A DNA stretch of 64,000 nucleotides from Onthophagus taurus. Taxonomy: Eukaryota > Arthropoda > Insecta > Coleoptera > Scarabaeidae. Location of the stretch: contig NC_091967.1 of assembly GCF_036711975.1 (NCBI RefSeq), forward strand, positions 7,936,001 to 8,000,000. The letters are read 5' to 3'. The translations under genes and the position numbers were made by a program. The notes beneath the pieces were generated by a model. The model was not told the DNA's origin and did no database searches. It saw only the letters and a program-made list of their open reading frames with translations. Shown here one piece after another: positions 12,290-32,307 of the stretch (its first letter is position 1; every line of letters starts with the position of its first letter).

Positions 12290-13145
12290 TTTCGTGTAAT
12301 AATTCTTTATCGACACTTAAAAATCACTTTAATCCAAAACTTTTCGTAAACGATGTTCCCCTTGCTAACTCACACTTGAAACTGGCGAGCCGTTTCCAGT
12401 CTCGCCTCTCTTTTTAGTCCCTTCCACACGACGCGACGAGACAAACGGTCAAATCGCCCAGGTATGAATTAAAGAAAATATTGAAATCTTGCTTATTTAT
12501 TGATGTGATAAGAAAGTTATCGAAGAAAACTGACTGAGTTTTTATTAAATAAAATTTATGTTACTCAAAAATTAAATTCACTTAAAATTTTTTTTTCCGT
12601 TTAGAAATTGAACTCAAAAACGAGGTCATGGGAGAGTTTCTATCTAAATACGGTGTGTTCGTAAATAAATATCTTATGTATGTATAAAGGTGAAGAAGAA
12701 AAAAATAGCGTGTACCTTATAAGGAAAATCAGTTAATTCGAGTTTTCAGAGTTACATACATTTTCTTCCATATAAAGAGAATAGAGGTTTAAATAAATAA
12801 ATTTACGCTCAAAATCTGATTAAATTTTGAGATTGGTTGTGTTGAAATCAATTAATTAATTAAAGAAACTATTGAAAAAAATGTAATAAGTGGGTGTTAT
12901 ATTTGTTCTCTCGTTATCGAATCGTTTGTAATAATGCCGATTATGACTATTATTAATGAGAAATGACCTCAAAATTTATTTATAGATATGACTGACTTTA
13001 CTTATCGTTACCAACCCGATTTGCGGTTAACTTTGGAATTTTAGCACTTTCCGATTTAATAGGTATTTTATTATTATTAATTGAGTTAATACAATCGTTT
13101 TGGGGAATGATTAAAAAAAACTTATAATATAAACGTTTTTGAGGT
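12290..13145. other. Upstream region of the calponin gene
   Basis: The first ~170 bp (12300-12460) upstream of the start are relatively CG-rich and probably contain promoter and 5' UTR. The remainder is AT-rich with no ORF or repeat that I can support. Confidence 0.35.
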
Positions 13146-14080
13146 TATTGATTGACGACTGATTTACATCCAGTTGGGTCTTGGAGTCCGAACTTTTCGT
13201 TCAAACAAACACAAGTAGAAAGGATTGTTTGAAAGAACATATTCAAATAACATCAAAACTATCTCAAATGAGCCTGTAGCTAGCAATGATACCTAGTTAA
13301 TTGGTAAATATATATGTTTGTTAAATAGACCTGCAAATAGTTTCTGTCGTTGATTAAAAAAAAAATATGGTCAAGATCAGCCTCTTCACCACATTCGCAT
13401 TATGAGTACAAAGGGAACTTTTATGAATCATGAAATTTGTTGTACAGCACATAGCGTACCGAATACCCCTTTAGTTGAGCTGCTTCTAGTCCACTCTTGT
13501 TCCCATTGATGGTTTATGTCATCAATATCTTGCCGAAATAATTCTTTTCCATAGATTTTTACTCTGTGAACCTCCTCCTAGTGTCTCCTGTTCGCCAATT
13601 CGTCAGCTTTTTCATTTCCACTCACTCCCATATGCACCGCTACCAATACCAGTGTGATATCAATATCTTTCTGATACGCCAAATATAATAGACTTAAAGC
13701 ACTACTGATATAAGGATGTAATTTGTTTTTAAGGTTTGGGTTCTTAATACGCTGGAGTGTGCTTCGGGAATTTGTTATAATTATTATTTTGGGGATTTTT
13801 CTTTTCAAAGTTAGTGCAACTGTTTTTAAGATGGCGTAAGTCTCCGCAGAAAAAATAGTTAATTGATCTGGCAAGCGGTAGTATTCTTCAATCTCTAATG
13901 AAGGGACATAAATACCGCATGAAACACTTTTCGGCTCTTGAATCTTCGTACCGACCGTATATATGCAATGTGGCCATGTATTCCTTATGTTGACATTTAT
14001 ATAATCCGGAGGCAAATGTTATCATCGGTACCAGCATTCTCACGTTATATTCCATGGTGTGCATGTCATGCATTTGTTTT
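13146..14080 (-). mobile_element. 3' fragment of an RNase H-bearing non-LTR retrotransposon (LINE, I/Jockey-like group)
   Basis: On the minus strand 14015-13578 encodes an RNase H domain: CIYTVGTKIQEPKS, SCGIYVPSLE, FSAETYAIL, IIIITNSRSTLQRI, VHMGVSGNEKADELA. The usual catalytic Asp residues of TDGSK and TDSRS are replaced (TVGTK, TNSRS), so the copy is inactive. Further downstream, in another frame near 13394-13353, CECGEEADLDHIFF resembles the Cys/His motif at the end of such ORFs. The 3' tail ends GTCAATCAATAACC. The same 3' end occurs near 52.13-52.40 kb in the other orientation. The 5' end is truncated near 14080. The clade is inferred from RNase H presence only. Confidence 0.8.
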
Positions 14081-14099
14081 CTGTTTAAATTTGGGATAG

Positions 14100-14340
14100 C
14101 AGGCTTGAGTTCTGAGATATATAGTCTAGAGTATATAGTCTAGTATGGCTTTCTAGTTTTAGTTCAATAAAAATATGCAACATAGTGATATTTTATGCTA
14201 ACTAGCGCTACTAGTACGGCTAAACTGAATGTTTCTAGTTCTAACAATAAGTCTAGTGTTAGTTCTAGTGCTATTGTTGGTCTTCTTTTATTTGTTATTC
14301 ACCGCTAGATTATTGTATATTTTTATTGAGTAATAACGGA
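14100..14340 (+). repeat. TAG-rich dispersed repeat, copy 1
   Basis: A run of CTAG-containing words (TAGTCTAGTATGG, CTAGTGTTAGTTCTAGTG, ACTAGCGCTACTAGTA) with GGCTAAACTGAATGTTT. Reverse-complement relatives (TAGAACTAACACTAGC, CATTCGGGTTTAGCC) occur at ~41690-41770 and ~50030-50110. It has no coding capacity. Location just beyond the LINE 5' end may be coincidence or nested insertion. Confidence 0.6.
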
Positions 14341-15679
14341 CACTGCGTACTTAATATTATAGAATCACCCCTTTTTTGAGGTTATAATTAAAAAGTCATT
14401 AAACGTCAAATTTGACATTTGCAACAAATTCACCGAAAACATTTAAAAATTAAAGTTAACATCGTCGTAAGTAACTTTTAGCGAGTACTTCGTTTAGAGA
14501 ACGGTCGTTATGTTCTGTTTTACGCGGTACACATTTTGAAGTTCCGTTAATGGAACTTGTACATACTCAGATGGTTCGGATACAGCGAGTTGGTGACCTT
14601 CCCTACTTTTTTTTTCTTTCGTTCTTTCTTTGGTATTTTTTTTCTAACCTTGGCCCACTGTTGACAAGAAGAAGCAACTCGTGACATTCTCAATAAAAGT
14701 AAAATCTGAAACAACATTTATTTTCATTCATTTTAATTTGTATTCATCAATCAACACGGTGATTCATCGTCACTAAAACAAATCACACAAATTGGGACAC
14801 CAAACTATTCGATTTCGGGCCGACTCATGAATAATTACGTCATTTTTTGTTACTTTTCTATCATTAAATCATGACTTTTAAAATAAATTCTGATTTAATT
14901 AGTTTTCATAATGATTTAATGGTATGAGGAATAATTTATAAGGAATTTGATTAGATAATTGAATAGATTAAAGTCTTTATAGATTACATTTATTACCTTT
15001 TAAATTCATTAAAATCATACCTATCAATATTGACATTTTATATTTGTCAGTTCTAACGTCAAAATAATTTTTAGGTTATATCTAATCATGTCTAGGTTTT
15101 TATTTGTATTAACATTAGCTTAATTAGAATTATATTTTCCTCTATAATGACAATTATAAAATAATATATATAATAATTACCTCTAATTTCTAATATGAGT
15201 TGCTACTAACATTATTCAGTTTTAAATTTATAGTAGAAATGGCCATTGTTAGATGGCGCTGTTAAAACTTGGTTAAAATTTGAGATATATTTTTTAACTT
15301 TCTTAATTATACAATGTAGGATTATTTTTCTTTTAAAACACATAATAAACTTTCCTTTTTTCTTTACACTGTTATTATTCACCCTACACATTACAATTCA
15401 TCATCCATTTACATCATCCTTTAAACAGGAAGTTTCAGTTTATTTTGGAAGGATTTTTCAAATTTTTTTAGGTTTATGATAGGTGTACTAAAAGAAATGT
15501 TAATTTCCATTCTTTTACTGGGTCTCGCTACAGCGCAGCACCCGAAATTCCCATATATCGACCCATCCAGACCAGACACAGAGGTGCCACAGAACTAGAC
15601 CTCTGTTGGAGTGTGTTCCTGACCTCCGAAATAGGGAGACATGTGATCCTTGTAGAGAAGACGCGTTCTCCCGCCTGCC
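14341..15679. other. Upstream region of DUSP22
   Basis: Non-coding. A CG-richer stretch near 14455-14660 could be an alternative promoter. AGATGGCGCT occurs at 15251. About 15530-15679, directly before the start codon, is CG-richer than average and probably holds the 5' UTR. Nothing else recognisable. Confidence 0.35.
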
Positions 15680-18527
15680 ATGGGGAATGGCATGAACAAG
15701 GTAACTAAAAGAATAAAATAAAGTCCTCATTAATAATAGAATAAATGACATTTTTTATATTCAAATTAAAGAAGCAATTCCGGGTTTAATATTTTATTTT
15801 CTTTATCGCTTTTTAACTGAAGTGAAGTCAATTGAATCCCGGTTCAAATTGAATTGAAATCCATTTCAATCAAATGACCCGATTTGAAAATCCATCGATA
15901 ACCCCTATTTTGTAAGAAATTATTTTCGTACGAATTAAATTTGAAATTTAAATGTGTACCAAAAGTGCAACTAAGTTTCGCCGTTTCGTGCACGAATTTT
16001 AGATACACACGTGCCAAATAATTTTTTTCAGAATAATTAATAACCTTTGATAATAATCTTTGCTTTAAACATGAAATTTATTAATGCAGAAATTTCAGGA
16101 AAATGAGTAATCTGATAGATTAAGATTACAAACCATGATAAGTAAATTTCACGTTAAAACAAACTTTCCTTATTGATAAAATAAGTAAATATTTTATTAA
16201 GTTTAAATTTAAAAATTTGATGTTAAGGTTAAAAAACTTAACCTAAAAATAAAGATAATGTCAAAATGACATCTTTTTAATGCAAAATTGACGTTAAAAA
16301 ATTTAAATTAAACCTTTTAACATTTATCAGTTAACCTCATCATTTCATGGTTCGTAAATAAATAATAACTTTTCTAGCCCTAATTTTCGCATGGCGTGCG
16401 TATGATATTCATCATTAAAATCGCAATCTCGCCCTCGATTAGGGTCGCCGGCCTTTTTTAACCCCCTCGGGCCTCGAGGACGGCGATTTAATCAGATTTA
16501 ATAATAAAACTCCATACTACACTAACGTTAGTGACTATAGCAACTGTGTCAACGCCGATTTCGTACTGATACGAACGCGAATTTATCGTTGATTTAAAAG
16601 TTCTTTTAGTTTGAAGAAAACGAGCTAAAACTTAGTTACTTTGCAGTTCTTGTACTGCGAGGTGGTTTATAGTCGCGGGAGCAAACGATAATTGTAAGAA
16701 AATGTTTTGTTGTGTTATCGGAGATGGAATTAGAGAGTACAAAAAAGAGCTTTTAAACTTTGGGATTTCTTTTGTAAGTACTTTTGAGGTTAATTTATTT
16801 TTATATAGGCAACTCAATAAACAAGTAAATGTATAAAGTTGTCTAAAAATAGATATTTTGCATGTTTTATGGCAATCAATCATAAAAATGATTGAACCGG
16901 ATGCATTTTCTCACATTAATTTTTATTTCAAAAGATTAATTCTAAAATTATAATCTTTATTAGGTTATATTTTTTCAATTTCTATTCGATACCACGCCTT
17001 GAAATAGTTTGAAGAGTTTTTCACCTCATTAGGTTCTTTGTTATAATATTGATTTTATATCCCACCCTCGACTACTTCAACAATAACTTCGCCTATATCA
17101 TTTTTATTATATCGTAAAAGAAAACTTTATTTTAACCTAAAAGAAAAAAAGCAAAAATCACTTTCAACCAAGCAACGCCATTAAATTACCATATGCAAAT
17201 GATTTATTTTTATCGTTGATACGGTTAATTTACTAGAAATGCAAAAAAAACTTATTATTCAATAAAAATGTACTTACTTTGCAAGTTTTTTTAAGGTCAC
17301 GCTAACATTTTCAAAGTTGTTTATATGGAAATTTTCCATAATACGACCTTAATTCTATGTTGTCATATTTATATTCACTCAAAAAGGCGTTTTTTTTCAA
17401 ATAATTTAAATTCAATACTTTAAAATTCACTTTAATTAAATTTGACAGCACTTTGACAGTTATTTTGTTGTATATTATGAAATGTCAAAAGATGGCGTTA
17501 TAAACGCAATTTAAAATATATAAGATTTTCTTTTATAAGAATTTTTTTTAGGTTTTGCCAGGTCTCTATGTAGGCAATTATAGAGATTCCAAAGATTCTG
17601 CTCAACTAGACAAATATAACATAACACATATCGTTGCCATCCATGACACAGCCAAAAAGATTCATTCTGTAAGTAAAATTTTATCATTCGAAAAGCTCTA
17701 CATTATTTCATTTTTAGGATAAACATTATCTTTGTGTGATGGCATCAGATTCGCCCGACCAAAACTTAACGCAATATTTCTCACTTTGTAACGATTTCAT
17801 TCATGCCGCCCGTTTAAGGGAGGGAAACGTCTTAATTCATTGCCTCGCAGGGATGTCTCGGAGCGTCACAGTAACTGTAGCCTACATAATGTCCGTAACC
17901 AATTTAAATTGGAAGGAGGCGTTAAAAGTTGTTAGAGCGGGAAGGACGGTGGCTAACCCAAACTTGGGCTTCCAAAAACAATTACAGGAATTTGAAGATT
18001 TAAAATTGCACGAAGAGAGGAGACGATTAAAGGAACGTTATCCAAGTTTGGCTTTGGTACAAATTGATCGAGAACAATGTATGCTCAGCTTAAATAATTA
18101 CGAACAATTATTATCAACGCGAACGATATGCGAAGGAAGATGTTCTATGGGTGAACGATGTCCTACGGGAGTTTGCCGAACTCCAGATTCCGGTAGGAGG
18201 AGTTCACGAAGAAGTAGTAAAGGGCAAACAGAAATTAAAAGGAGTCCTAGTTCAACTAATGTTAGGCCAAAATCTGGTCCGGCGGGGTTAAGAAGTTATG
18301 GAGGTACATTTTTAAAATGGGTTTCTGTAAATTAATATAATATTTGGCTCTTAGGTTCCGCTCCTCCATCACGAGCTGGTTCTCGTTTGGATTTATCATG
18401 TTCAAGTGGTACTTTAACAGCCCCCGTTACACCTGCGTCAACACCGCCAGTTTCACCGAGAAGAAGAGGACGTTCCCCCCGAAAAAACTCCACTCAATTG
18501 TCTATACAAGAAGATGTTAACTCATAG
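15680..18527 (+). CDS. DUSP22: Dual-specificity phosphatase 22/15-type (JSP1/VHY-like)
   Basis: Four exons in phase, 15680-15700, 17552-17668, 17718-18303 and 18355-18527, give 298 aa. Exon 1 encodes only MGNGMNK, which supplies the N-myristoylation glycine typical of DUSP22/DUSP15. VLPGLYVGNYRDSKD follows. General acid Asp57 sits in MASDSPDQN, and the HCLAGMSRS loop gives nucleophile Cys88 and the invariant Arg. AYIMSVTNLNWKEAL, VRAGRTVANPN and GFQKQLQEFE are also family blocks. The catalytic part is ~160 residues; the remaining ~140 are a Cys/Ser/Arg-rich tail longer than in human DUSP22 (184 aa) and closer to DUSP15. DUSP22 tunes JNK and other kinase signalling. The Met in CATGG is well placed for initiation. 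The first intron is 1.85 kb. Confidence 0.9.
15701..17551 (+). other. DUSP22 intron 1
   Basis: 1.85 kb intron without ORFs of note. It holds an unusually CG-rich patch near 16380-16495 (GGGTCGCCGGCC, CCTCGGGCCTCGAGGACGG) in otherwise AT-rich DNA, and AGATGGCGTTA at 17490-17500, close to exon 2. The patch may be regulatory; no evidence beyond composition. Confidence 0.35.
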
Positions 18528-19710
18528 TGGCTGCTCTAGTTTGTAGGGGTAGCTTAAATTTAAAAAAATTGTTTTCAAGTTTTAAAAGAAACCATCATTC
18601 CATCCACCCAATTAAAAAAAAGAATGTTAAGAAACACTAACATATTATCCGTATTTGTCAATTCCCGGCAGGAAAAAGTCCAAAAAATGTAAAATTTAAA
18701 TGATTTATAGTTATTAAGTAAAATCGATCTAACTTCAAAAAAATCTTTGATGTTTCAAAGATAACCTTACTTTTTTGGTGTTAGGTCGATTTGAATAATT
18801 TTTTAAAAATGAATGGAAATTCCTAAAGATGTTGTTTCCGTCATCGTATTTCTCTGTGATACCAAAAGAAAAACACGTTTTTAATAATTAAAACAGCGTT
18901 TTAATTTAAATAAGAAAAATGAAAACGTTTGAAACTAAGGTTGTAAGAATGTAGGCTGTTTATTAAGAACGAAAGAAAGTTAACGAAAACGTTTTAGAAT
19001 ATTCTATTTAAAAAAAAGCAATCATTTCGAAAATAATTATTTTAAATACATTTTTAAGGATCTCAGCACAGTACCTTGAATCAGAATATGAAAAATACAA
19101 GAAAATCGATTAGTTTCAATACCAAGAACCATATTTTTCCATTGCTCTGTGTATATAAGACGTTTTTTTTTAATATATTTTATAGCTATTAATAAAGTGT
19201 TTTAATAATAGCGTTAGCAAGCAATAATATTTGCCTCAATAACATTGATTTAACGTTTATATGTAATAATTTTACGAATTGTTAAAAAAAGGGGCATAGT
19301 TGTTAATATTGGACCAAAGATGGGCCTTTATTTCATCGTTATTTAGCTGCGTAGTTTTAGGCACAACATTTAAGCACAACTATTAATAAAAAAGCTAACT
19401 ATAAATGTCTTCTAGCTTTTCGACAATATTTTTAAAAAAATCTGTTTTACATTTAATTAATACTGAAAAATGTACAAAAAATTAAATGAAATAAAGATAA
19501 TGTTATTTTTTAATCATTAATTAATAAGTTGTTGCTTGAAATAATAATAGTTTATTAAAAACGTTGAAGAATGTAATATGTTTATTCATCCCAAATAAAA
19601 AAAGCAAAGTATTTTCTATGTTTGTGTATTTTTTAATACCCAAAAATTAAATACCTTTATAAAATAATTAATATAAAATACATTTGCACTTAAAAAAAAA
19701 AATAAATAAA
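18528..19710. other. DUSP22 3' UTR and spacer to EMC8/9
   Basis: AT-rich, no ORF. AATAAA-like signals at about 19192 and 19490 suggest a 3' UTR of several hundred bases. Convergent with EMC8/9, whose stop is at 19711. Confidence 0.4.
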
Positions 19711-20359
19711 TTAAATTAATCTATCAATGTTATCATTTAAATATTCATTTTTCCAATCTTCAGTAATATCATCTAAATGATTATCAAAATCAATTAAATG
19801 CGAATATGCACGTTCTTTTAACAATTGTGAACAACATCCAAGAGTATCTTTCGGGGCTAAAGAAACTTTATTCACATCAACTTGTCTATATTTCCCATCT
19901 GAATACTGAGCGACTTTAATTGCAGCATTATCCCCTTTCAAATTTAATTTATGATTCTCCACAATAACCATACAAGCTGACGGAAAATTTTCTGCCACTT
20001 TTTCAGCTATTTTATGATTGGCTTTTTCGATTGAACATTCTTTAAGATTCTCATGTGCTGTGTAATAACCAGCGATCACCAAACCTAATTGATTGGCATA
20101 TTGATCGATCTAAAGGTAATAAATAACATTTAAATACTTTTTTTATTTAACATTTCTTATTTACCTCAGTTAAAGCAATTTCCGCCATTGGAGTGAGGTT
20201 AAGTGCTACGTGAAAAAGTGGAATTGCGTCGACAAACTCTACATCTTTTCCTTTGGTAGGTTTCGCAAGTAAAACACCGTTAATAGAACAATGACCGTAT
20301 TTTGCGGCGTGTAAAATTATTTTACAATAAGCTCTTGCAGAAATTATCAACTCGGTCAT
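19711..20359 (-). CDS. EMC8: ER membrane protein complex subunit 8/9
   Basis: Two exons, 20359-20165 and 20109-19711, joined in phase give 197 aa (human EMC8 210, EMC9 208). The MPN-like fold landmarks are visible: AYCKIILHAAKYGHCSINGVLL, DAIPLFHVALNLTPMAEIALTE, IDQYANQLGLVIAGYYTAHEN, ACMVIVENHKL, and a C-terminal DDITEDWKNEYLN. The zinc-binding JAMM residues of active proteases are not expected in EMC8/9. The complex inserts tail-anchored and multi-pass proteins into the ER membrane; EMC8/9 is a cytosolic subunit. The start MTELIISARAYCK is preferred over the ATG at 20392, because family members begin a few residues before AYCK. Divergent from Prp8, starts 363 bp apart. Confidence 0.92.
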
Positions 20360-20722
20360 TTTGAAGGATGCTGATTTGACATAAAATGACATTTCATGTT
20401 AGTGTGTATTTGGTAGACACATAATTTTGCTTATTTCGTAGACGGTTCTATTAAATGTACAATGTACTGTTACCAAATCTATTAAATAACAAATTTGGTG
20501 AAAGCTGTCAAAACGTAGCGTGTTCGTTTAGCGTCGTTTGTCGTTTATGTTTAGATATTTCGAATAAAATGAGAAAATAAGCGATTTGGTAAGATTTTAT
20601 TTCATTATATTATTATTTAAACGGATTTTCTTTATTGTGGTATAAATTATTTAAACGAAAATAAGATGGAAATGGAAGACGCTTACCTAACCTATCTTTT
20701 TTTTGTTATATTTACAGTTAAT
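20360..20722 (+). promoter_or_regulatory. EMC8/Prp8 shared promoter and Prp8 5' UTR with a UTR intron and short upstream ORFs
   Basis: A donor CGATTTG/GTAAGA at 20588/20589 and a TTTACAG acceptor ending at 20717 define a probable 5' UTR intron placed five bases before the Prp8 ATG. The upstream UTR would contain two tiny ORFs, 20547-20567 (six codons plus stop) and 20569-20580 (ATG AGA AAA TAA). If the transcription start is upstream of 20547 these would precede the main start and could dampen translation. Transcript start is not visible in sequence. Confidence 0.5.
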
Positions 20723-29330
<8,608 letters not shown>

Positions 29331-29614
29331 ATTTAGTTTAGTATTAATTGATAGGATGTTATTATATAAGATTATTGTAAATAAAGTTTCTTTCACAAGA
29401 TTTGATTTATTATATCGTCGCGCCATCTTTCGTATGCGAATAGAATTAATAAAGTTATCTATAACTTAAACAATAGTAATAACAGATGGCGCTACATAAT
29501 ACTTATACGTTAATATAATTTCTTTAATTACATTTAAAGAATTAAATTAAAATGATAAATTTTAGTACAAAAATTTTTATTTGTATCAATTCTTACAAGT
29601 AAGAAACGCCGAAT
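29331..29614. other. Prp8 3' UTR and spacer
   Basis: Prp8 polyadenylation signal AATAAA near 29380. Two AGATGGCG words in opposite orientation, 29421-29428 (complement) and 29484-29494 (AGATGGCGCTA), lie in this short spacer before the convergent histone-like gene. Confidence 0.5.
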
Positions 29615-30031
29615 TTATCGCGGGAAATTTTTTGGGAAAAAAGACGTTGGGCTATCTCTTTTCCCATCAAAACTTTCAGATTTCGCAAGTGATTCACGAG
29701 AAGACGGAATTTTATCGTCAAAATCACTCAAACTGCGGCTTAAACTTCGATTTAATCTATTACTTTTCAAAACGGACGTTTTCAATAATGTGATAAGCTC
29801 CCCGGCTAAAAATTTTCTCCCCTTTTTCTTAATCGTTCCAAAATCGATTCCTTGTTTGATTACCTTCTTAACTTTCGTTTTAATATCTCTTCTCGGAACG
29901 GCATGCTTTTTACATAAAAAATCACAAATCGATTCCAAAGACGAACCGTTTTTTCTTTTTGTATCGATAATCGCCGCGTGTATTAATTTTGCAATTTTCT
30001 TCGATTTCGTTTTACGAACATTTCGAACCAT
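29615..30031 (-). CDS. Linker-histone (H15 domain) like protein
   Basis: Single-exon ORF of 138 aa starting MVRNVRKTKSKK at 30031. Residues ~11-75 read as a winged-helix H1/H5 globular domain: KIAKLIHAAIIDTKRKNGSS, LESICDFLCKKH, TKVKKVIKQG, GTIKKKGRKFLAG. The flanking short N-tail is basic. The C-terminal ~60 residues are Ser/Asp/Lys-rich (NRSLSRSLSDFDDK, SRESLAKSESFDG) rather than the long Lys/Ala/Pro tail of somatic H1. It is therefore a divergent linker-histone-like protein, possibly germline; the tissue is inference only. A GTG at 30061 extends the frame but is not needed. Lies between Prp8 and the odorant receptor; convergent with Prp8. Confidence 0.7.
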   Translation of the reverse strand: MVRNVRKTKSKKIAKLIHAAIIDTKRKNGSSLESICDFLCKKHAVPRRDIKTKVKKVIKQGIDFGTIKKKGRKFLAGELITLLKTSVLKSNRLNRSLSRSLSDFDDKIPSSRESLAKSESFDGKRDSPTSFFPKNFPR

Positions 30032-30485
30032 TTTAAGCGTTCTTAAAGTTGATTTAACCACATTTAACTACAAAAAGAATTAATAACTTTAATTTCAAGT
30101 TGACGTTTTGAATTAAATGACATTTGGCGAGTCAATACATGACTTCAAAAATATTGAATTTTAATATTTATCAAAAAAATTTGGGAAATTCTTGAATAAA
30201 AGATAAATTAATTGTAAATTTAACGTGAAAACTTTATTTTAATCAATAAAACAGATTTTCTCTTATGTAATTAAAAGTGTTGACAATTAAACACATAACC
30301 TCAAAAAAAAGCTTTGATCTATGATACTTTAATAAGTAGTAATTGTAGAAAATAGGAAACGTCCTCTACGTGATCATACTTAAATATAAAACGAAAACAC
30401 CGACCATTGAGGTCAGCAAGTGTTATAAATAAGTTACATAATAATAACAATTTCAATTTATCATTTGCGATTAAGATAATATTGT
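30032..30485. other. Spacer upstream of the histone-like gene / 3' region of the odorant receptor
   Basis: AT-rich. Contains CATAACCTCAAAA near 30295 and GTTGACGTTTTGAATTAAATGACATTT near 30098. No ORF that I support: the open frame at 30319-30485 is read-through beyond the receptor's terminal exon. Confidence 0.45.
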
Positions 30486-32307
30486 TTACTTTCCTATTAC
30501 ACCACTTTTTAATACGGTGTAGAATGAATAAGCAATTCGTGCCATCTAAAAAGAGAAGAGAAACATATAAAACATTATCTTTTGGAGAATTATTTACCGA
30601 TAAAAAAGTGTTAAATGCTAAAGGCGTAAATTTAGCAATCGTAAAATAAATGGGAGTATTCATACGAATCATGGTGATGATCATGCTTTTTTTGAAACTT
30701 TTCGTAGCTCCCAACCAATCCCCACTAAAAATGCTGCCTGATATTGCATTACTCTAAAAGAAAAACGAGTAAGATTAAAATTAAATTAAAAAGTAAGTTT
30801 AATGTGTACCGCATCGATAACATCATTGCCAAACCAGCAATAAAGAAGTAATTCGAAAGAGGTGGAAAATAAATAAGTAAATTCATTTCCAAAACTTTCA
30901 TTAAAGCTCTTAAAAAAGAATTATAAATTAATTACAGTTGCTCACAAAATTTTATATACAGGGGAATGGAAAATAGATAATTGTGAATATTTCAAATAAT
31001 TATTAATTTATTTTAAAGTTTGTGAAATATTGAATGCAAAATAAACCACTTTTCCAAATAAAATAATCACAATATTACACAATGAGGAAATTCAGATGAT
31101 AGGAAATTCACGCCATAAAATTGAATATGCATGCAGTTAAGCAAAAGCTGTAGACTGTACAGCTATAGAGCTGATTATTTGAAATATTCACAATTATCTA
31201 TCTCCCTTTCCCTTGTGTACTCAATTTTGTGAGCAAAATTTATAATCATAACCTATCTTTTTAAATTTGACATTCTAAAAGTTAGGTTAGAATTTCTTAA
31301 TAAATAATTTCCTTACGAAAGTTAATAAATATAAGCAAAAACACATTTCAAATAAAGAAACCATAACTTGTCCTAAAGTTTGAAAGTTATAAATTTTCTC
31401 CAAACGTTCGCAAATTCTACAAAAATAACAATTTAAATACATAAATAATTAATTTTGTTTTTTACTCAATAAGTTTTTGTAAATGCTTGATACATTTATT
31501 TATTTCCATCATCATCTCACGATTTAAAATATCGGGATAATGAATTTCGTTATTATCGTCCAAATTTAAACGTTTTAAACATCTCGGTTTGATCGTTTCG
31601 AAAGCGCCACCCAAAATCCAAAATTGTGCGGTTATGCAACTCAACATGCACGTAAATAATGAATCCAATCCGATTATGATCCATCCATAAATATCCAACG
31701 CTATTAATTCGAATAAAAAATGAAATAAAACTGAAATCCTTGTGTTTTGATTGAAAGGTGTTGATAATGTAACCGGCAATTTTTGATTATAAATAATAGT
31801 ACCATCGTTTAATGTAACATAATAATCGTTTGATTTAAAAATGTAGACATAAAAAACCGATAAAGCCATGTTTAAACAAATCCCATTTACACCACAAAGA
31901 AATAATTTACTCCAACGGTCCGATTTTAATTTATAACGGTTAATAATTTTTTTTGGGTTGTAATCTTGGTGGTTTTCGTAACGAAATTCTTTCGTTAATT
32001 TTATTAATTCATCCATAATCGATTTGATTTGTTTATTTTTTGTGTACCAAACAAACATTTTATAGAGGCAAATAAAATGATTAAATTGATCTCTTAAACT
32101 CTTTATAATAAGCAGCATGTCCCAATGTTTAAAGACCGATAATGTTTCGGCCGGTTGATAAATGCAAACGCAATAGATAAATATTATTGTGTTATATATG
32201 TAATGAAATAATCGTTTTTTAAAAGATTCTGATAAATTAGGCAACCAGACTCCACCCACTTTTAATATAAATATATTTACGTCGTAATAATTTTGATTAT
32301 TTGTCAT
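30486..32307 (-). CDS. Insect odorant receptor (7tm_6 family)
   Basis: Five exons in continuous phase, 32307-31466, 31416-31317, 30908-30810, 30753-30598 and 30545-30486, give 418 aa, the usual length. The typical C-terminal OR signature is split over the last exons: LLLYCWFGNDVIDA, then SGSIFSGDWLGATK, then the terminal exon ARIAYSFYTVLKSGVIGK. Several hydrophobic segments are visible (for example YNTIIFIYCVCIY, ICLNMALSVFYVYIF, GWIIIGLDSLFTCML). These receptors form odour-gated channels with Orco in antennal neurons; the ligand cannot be inferred. The N-terminus MTNNQNYYDVNIFILKVGGVWLP fits the family. No paralogue is visible in the window, so this is an isolated receptor or the edge of a cluster outside it. 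Confidence 0.9.
30935..31240. mobile_element. MITE with 63-bp inverted repeats in an odorant-receptor intron
   Basis: Left arm 30938-31000 begins TTGCTCACAAAATT and ends AATATTTCAAATAAT; right arm 31174-31236 is its imperfect complement (ATTATTTGAAATATTCACAA ... TTTTGTGAGCAA). Both sides are flanked by TA (30933-30934 and 31241-31242), consistent with a Tc1/mariner-type target duplication. Total ~306 bp, no ORF. It fills most of the intron between receptor exons 2 and 3. Confidence 0.85.

Noticed and set aside
13829-13836. AGATGGCG inside the RNase H LINE
   Set aside because: Falls in LINE coding sequence, so not counted among candidate regulatory sites.
15830-15865. tRNA B-box-like word CCCGGTTCAAATTG
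   Set aside because: No cloverleaf, A box or anticodon arm around it.
20666-20722. In-frame upstream ATG extending Prp8 by 19 residues
   Set aside because: A TTTACAG acceptor ends at 20717, and animal Prp8 starts near MSLPPY; the extension is hydrophobic and reads as intron.
30319-30714. 131-aa open frame at the odorant receptor 3' end
   Set aside because: It runs through the donor at 30597. Splicing to 30545-30486 gives the proper receptor C-terminus (AYSFYTVLKS).
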